A stretch of DNA of 8,625 nucleotides from Acidimicrobiaceae bacterium (GTDB taxonomy: Bacteria; Actinomycetota; Acidimicrobiia; Acidimicrobiales; Bog-793): positions 1 through 8,625 of the forward strand of contig JAODBN010000290.1 in NCBI GenBank assembly GCA_025463965.1, given 5' to 3'. How positions within the stretch are numbered: the stretch's first letter is position 1; each line of letters opens with the position of its first letter. The position numbers were made by a program, and so were the translations under genes. Below are positions 6,313 through 8,625 of this stretch, piece by piece. The notes beneath the pieces were generated by a model, which saw only the letters and a program-made list of their open reading frames with translations, was not told the origin of the DNA and made no database searches.

Positions 6313-7103
6313 TGAGCAAGAACGAACAGCCAAACCAGATGGAGCTGAGCGAGCGTGAGCTCGCCCGGCTTACCGCGGATCTCGACGAGGCCCACCGCGA
6401 GGCTTACCCGAAGATGCGCGAGAGCGCCCTCGATCTCGGGAGCCAGCTCAACCAGACGTTCGGGCGCCGCGGCTTTCTCGCCTCGGCGGGCGCCCTCATC
6501 GCCGGAGGCGCCGTCCTCGCCGGCGCCGGGCCGGCAGCGGCGGCCGGCCGGAGGATGCTCAGTCCCGCGGCAGCCTCTCCGGTCCCGACAGACGTGCTCG
6601 TCGCCGGTCTCGCCGCCAGCCTCGAGAACCTCGCCGTCGCCACCTACGGCTCGGCGCTCTCCGCCGCCAAGGCGGGCAAGCTCGGCAAGGTGCCTGCGGC
6701 GATCGCCACGTTCGCGGTCACGGCCCAGGCACAGCATGCCGACCACGCAGCGGCATGGAACTCGGCGATCTCGGCGGCGGGATACAAAAAGATCACCGTG
6801 GCCAACCCGACCATTGCCAAGAGCGTTTCGGCGGCATTCGCCAAGGTGACGAACGTCACCGGTGTCGCCGAGCTCGCACTGAGCCTCGAGGAGGCAGCTG
6901 CCGCTACCTATCTCGAGGCGATCGGCGCGGTCACGAGCTCACAAGCCGTCGAGGTGGCCGCGACGATCCAGCCCGTCGAGATGCAACATGCAGCGATCTT
7001 GAACTTCGTCCTCGGCCGCTACCCCGTCCCGGTCTCCTTCGCCACGCTGGCGGCGGCTGCACCGATCAGCGACACGAAGGGTCTCGTCTTCGCCAAAGCC
7101 TGA
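6312..7103 (+). CDS. Tat-exported ferritin-like domain protein, copy 2
   Basis: 263 residues, a paralogue of the gene just upstream; its ATG shares one base with that gene's TGA, so the two are made together. A hydrophilic, probably helical N-terminus (1-50) precedes a good twin-arginine signal GRRGFLASAG (R52, R53), a hydrophobic core and Ala-rich AGPAAAAG near 79. The ferritin-like domain carries SLENLAVATYG (E105), QHADH (H142, H145), LSLEEAAAATY (E193) and VEMQH (E223, H226). Gaps between these residues almost match those of copy 1 (37/48/30 against 36/48/30). A folded, cofactor-loaded protein exported by Tat fits a metal-binding role outside the membrane. No encapsulin-like tail is present; it ends KGLVFAKA. 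The family call is good, the physiological role unknown. Confidence 0.87.
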   Translation: MSKNEQPNQMELSERELARLTADLDEAHREAYPKMRESALDLGSQLNQTFGRRGFLASAGALIAGGAVLAGAGPAAAAGRRMLSPAAASPVPTDVLVAGLAASLENLAVATYGSALSAAKAGKLGKVPAAIATFAVTAQAQHADHAAAWNSAISAAGYKKITVANPTIAKSVSAAFAKVTNVTGVAELALSLEEAAAATYLEAIGAVTSSQAVEVAATIQPVEMQHAAILNFVLGRYPVPVSFATLAAAAPISDTKGLVFAKA

Positions 7104-7110
7104 GCTTTGG
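7093..7110 (+). terminator. Short hairpin over the stop of ferritin-like copy 2
   Basis: CCAAAGC and GCTTTGG form a perfect 7-bp stem with a CTGA tetraloop that includes the TGA stop. No U-run follows. It may be a weak terminator or 3'-end stabiliser for the ferritin-like transcript; the stronger hairpin at 7213 is the better candidate. Confidence 0.3.
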
Positions 7111-7212
7111 ACGGCGGCCCTTCGCTTCGCTCCACCGGCTCTGACTGACCGGGGCGAACCCGCACCGTTCGACCCGCAACGGGACGTGCGATGGGGGGCG
7201 GTCGGTCGCGAT

Positions 7213-7244
7213 AGGCACCCGTGCGCCTTGGCGTGCGGGTGCCT
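7213..7244. terminator. Strong hairpin between convergent genes, likely bidirectional terminator
   Basis: AGGCACCCG (7213-7221) and CGGGTGCCT (7236-7244) are perfect 9-bp complements. The inside also pairs (two G-U wobbles in the plus-strand RNA, then CGC/GCG) to leave a CTTG tetraloop, giving about 14 bp, with further weak pairing outside. It lies between the ends of the plus-strand ferritin-like pair (7103) and the minus-strand dapB (7323), so it could end transcription from both sides. Neither side has a U-tract, as is common for GC-rich actinobacterial terminators. The remaining 7104-7322 shows no gene. Confidence 0.65.
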
Positions 7245-7322
7245 GTTCGCGTCCGTCCGCGGCGCCTCGCCAAGTCAGAGGCCGGCCGGCGTAGAAGAAG
7301 AGCTGTTCGGCCCCGGCGCGCG

Positions 7323-8135
7323 CTACAAGCCCAGCACGGACTCGAGGCCGAGCGTCAGGCCGGGAGTGACGGCCACCTTGCGGACTGCCAGCAGGACCCC
7401 TGGCATGAACGAGGTCCGGTCGTAGGAGTCCTGGCGAATCGTGAGCGACTGTCCCTGCCCGCCGAAGAGGACCTCCTCGTGGGCGACGAGCCCGCGAAGG
7501 CGCACCGCGTGAACCCGGATCCCGCCGGGCCCCTCGCCACCGCGAGCGCCTGCGAGGCGGACCTCAGTGGTGGGGTCAGGGGGAAATGGGGGCGCCCCGG
7601 AGGCGTCGCGAGCCGCCGCAATGCGCCGGGCGGTCTCGAGCGCCGTTCCCGACGGGGCGTCCACCTTCGCGTCGTGGTGCAGCTCGACGATCTCGACGCC
7701 GTCTAGGTGAGGAGCTGCCAGCTCCGCCAGCCGAACGAGCAGCACCGCGGTGATGGCGAAGTTCGGCGCCCACAGCGCGTTCGGCGCCTCGAGCGGGGCG
7801 AACAGGGCTTCCAGTTCCTGCCAGTCGTCGGCGCTTAGCCCAGTGGTGCCGCACACCACGTGCAGTCCGTTGGCGGCGCACCAGGCGAGGTTCTGACGGG
7901 CCGAGGCAGCCCGTGTGAAGTCGACCGCCACCTCAGCACCGGCTCGGACCAGCTCCTCGGGGTCCTCCGCCACGATGAGAGGGTTCCCGCCGAGTCCCGC
8001 CACCTCGGCGAGGGAGCGGCCCCGAGCGCCTGGGTCGACCGCGGCGACGAGCTCCAGATCGGGGGCCGACGCGACCGCTCGGCATACCTCGCCGCCCATC
8101 TTGCCGGCCGCACCGAGCACTCCCACCCGCACCAC
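7323..8135 (-). CDS. dapB: 4-hydroxy-tetrahydrodipicolinate reductase
   Basis: Uses NAD(P)H to reduce the product of DapA, the second dedicated step towards diaminopimelate and lysine. The 270 residues match the family. An N-terminal Rossmann fold shows VGVLGAAGKMG (4-14), VDFT (71-74) and CGTTG (95-99). The catalytic/substrate segment ELHHDAKVDAPSGTA (151-165) carries H153 and K157, equivalent to E. coli His159 and Lys163. The C-terminal part has FGGQGQSLTIRQDSYDRTSF and returns to the nucleotide-binding side. The start is taken as GTG 8135, though GTG 8132 immediately follows and is equally possible. No clear Shine-Dalgarno is present, and a TANNNT box lies 8 nt upstream. It is on the same strand as dapA but separated from it by the ferritin-like pair, so it is transcribed independently. 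Confidence 0.95.
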   Translation of the reverse strand: MVRVGVLGAAGKMGGEVCRAVASAPDLELVAAVDPGARGRSLAEVAGLGGNPLIVAEDPEELVRAGAEVAVDFTRAASARQNLAWCAANGLHVVCGTTGLSADDWQELEALFAPLEAPNALWAPNFAITAVLLVRLAELAAPHLDGVEIVELHHDAKVDAPSGTALETARRIAAARDASGAPPFPPDPTTEVRLAGARGGEGPGGIRVHAVRLRGLVAHEEVLFGGQGQSLTIRQDSYDRTSFMPGVLLAVRKVAVTPGLTLGLESVLGL

Positions 8136-8143
8136 GGCCAGTC

Positions 8144-8149
8144 AACCTA
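8144..8149 (-). promoter_or_regulatory. Candidate -10 box (TAGGTT) for dapB
   Basis: TAGGTT on the minus strand fits TANNNT and ends 8 nt before GTG 8135 (11 nt before GTG 8132). With no clear Shine-Dalgarno this suggests a leaderless or nearly leaderless dapB transcript. No recognisable -35 was found; the position about 17 nt upstream reads CAAGCC. Confidence 0.35.
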
Positions 8150-8161
8150 GCTCGGCGCCGG

Positions 8162-8182
8162 CTCGCGGCTTGCGGACGCGAG
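8162..8182. repeat. Inverted repeat upstream of dapB
   Basis: CTCGCG and CGCGAG are perfect 6-bp arms separated by 9 bp, in the 156-bp gap between divergent dapB and the membrane-protein gene and just upstream of the possible dapB -10 box. It may be a regulator site, but chance is a real alternative at this GC content. Confidence 0.22.
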
Positions 8183-8225
8183 GTGCTCTCGGCAGGAGCG
8201 CAGGAATAGCTGGCGAGCGACATCG

Positions 8226-8254
8226 TTTACATGAAGTGACCGGGACGCAACGAT
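8226..8254 (+). promoter_or_regulatory. Weak promoter candidate for the membrane-protein gene
   Basis: TTTACA (8226-8231) resembles a -35 hexamer and AACGAT (8249-8254) lies 17 bp on as a poor -10 match. The spacing is right but the -10 is weak. A real Shine-Dalgarno further on implies a transcript with a leader, so a promoter should lie in this stretch. Confidence 0.25.
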
Positions 8255-8279
8255 GCGCCTCGGAAAAGTGAAGTGCACC

Positions 8280-8285
8280 AGGAGG
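8280..8285 (+). promoter_or_regulatory. Strong Shine-Dalgarno AGGAGG
   Basis: A complete AGGAGG lies 6 nt upstream of ATG 8292 and fixes that start. It contrasts with the minus-strand genes dapA, dapB and ftsK, which lack such a site. Confidence 0.8.
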
Positions 8286-8291
8286 CACCAG

Positions 8292-8625
8292 ATGACCTTC
8301 TTCGCCGTGTTCCTGTTTTTCTCTTTCGCCGTGATGGCACTTACGTTGCTCGTCGCACGCGGTGAGCGGCGACTGCGCGAGGTCCGCGCGGCCGCAGCGA
8401 TCTTCTGGGGGGTGGGGCTGGCCTGGCTGGCGAACCTCAACCTTTGGACCGGTTGGCACGTGGGAGGCCTGCGCTACGGCTGGGTCGGTGTCACCTTGAC
8501 CGGCCTTGCGACAGCTGGCACCGCGCTCGTGCTGCGCGCTGCCACGGGTGCCCTGGCCGGCCTGCACCGCAAGCTCGACGACCAGGCAGAGACCATCGAG
8601 CGGACGGATCTCCGTCGGATCGCCT
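8292..8625 (+). CDS. Membrane protein of unknown function, 3' end outside window
   Basis: The first 111 codons of an open frame cut by the right edge. I do not recognise the family. It begins MTFFAVFLFFSFAVMALTLL, a hydrophobic segment (about 2-21) followed by basic ARGERRLREVR. A second Trp-rich hydrophobic segment covers about 34-53 (IFWGVGLAWLANLNLW) and a third about 65-88 (VGVTLTGLATAGTALVL). A charged, probably helical stretch then begins (LHRKLDDQAETIERTDLRRIA), perhaps the start of a coiled coil. By the positive-inside rule the loop between spans 1 and 2 (Arg-rich) is cytoplasmic. A perfect Shine-Dalgarno and third-base GC preference support a real gene. It is divergent from dapB. Its job cannot be told from this part. 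Confidence 0.75.
   Translation, partial: MTFFAVFLFFSFAVMALTLLVARGERRLREVRAAAAIFWGVGLAWLANLNLWTGWHVGGLRYGWVGVTLTGLATAGTALVLRAATGALAGLHRKLDDQAETIERTDLRRIA

Noticed and set aside
8142..8567. Minus-strand 141-codon frame over the right-hand membrane gene
   Set aside because: Antisense shadow; hydrophilic and motif-free, whereas the plus strand has AGGAGG, an ATG and clear membrane segments.

Overview
The window is about 70% GC with very dense genes, frequent GTG starts and actinobacterial-type proteins. The order dapB / dapA / RNase J / ftsK on one strand is a block known from Streptomyces and Mycobacterium. The sequence therefore points to an actinobacterium. A deep-branching class such as Acidimicrobiia is a guess from the overall look; nothing in the window proves it.

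Layout, left to right. (1) 1-2550, minus strand: an FtsK/SpoIIIE-type DNA translocase whose C-terminal end runs off the left edge. (2) 2736-4394, minus: ribonuclease J. (3) 4387-5331, minus: dapA, whose stop overlaps the RNase J start by 8 nt. (4) 5476-6312 and 6312-7103, plus: two tandem paralogous genes for exported ferritin-like proteins, fused by a TGATG stop/start overlap. (5) 7104-7322: a short convergent intergenic region with a strong perfect hairpin. (6) 7323-8135, minus: dapB. (7) 8292-8625, plus: the first 111 codons of a small multi-membrane-span protein of unknown function, cut by the right edge. No tRNA, rRNA, CRISPR array or insertion sequence was seen.

How the genes fit together. 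DapA and DapB catalyse consecutive steps of the diaminopimelate/lysine pathway, which supplies peptidoglycan precursors and lysine. RNase J acts in mRNA decay and rRNA maturation. FtsK pumps chromosomal DNA through the division septum. The minus-strand genes are ordinary housekeeping genes. The plus-strand ferritin-like pair interrupts this block between dapB and dapA, where thyX often sits in relatives, and is the accessory part of the window.

The points most worth a second look are the ferritin-like pair and the start regions. The pair has an unusual HxxH in helix 2, long cytoplasmic N-terminal extensions before Tat-like signals, and an encapsulin-cargo-like tail on the first protein. At dapA, and less clearly at dapB and ftsK, a TANNNT box lies 6-10 nt upstream of a GTG start with no clear Shine-Dalgarno sequence, which suggests leaderless transcripts.
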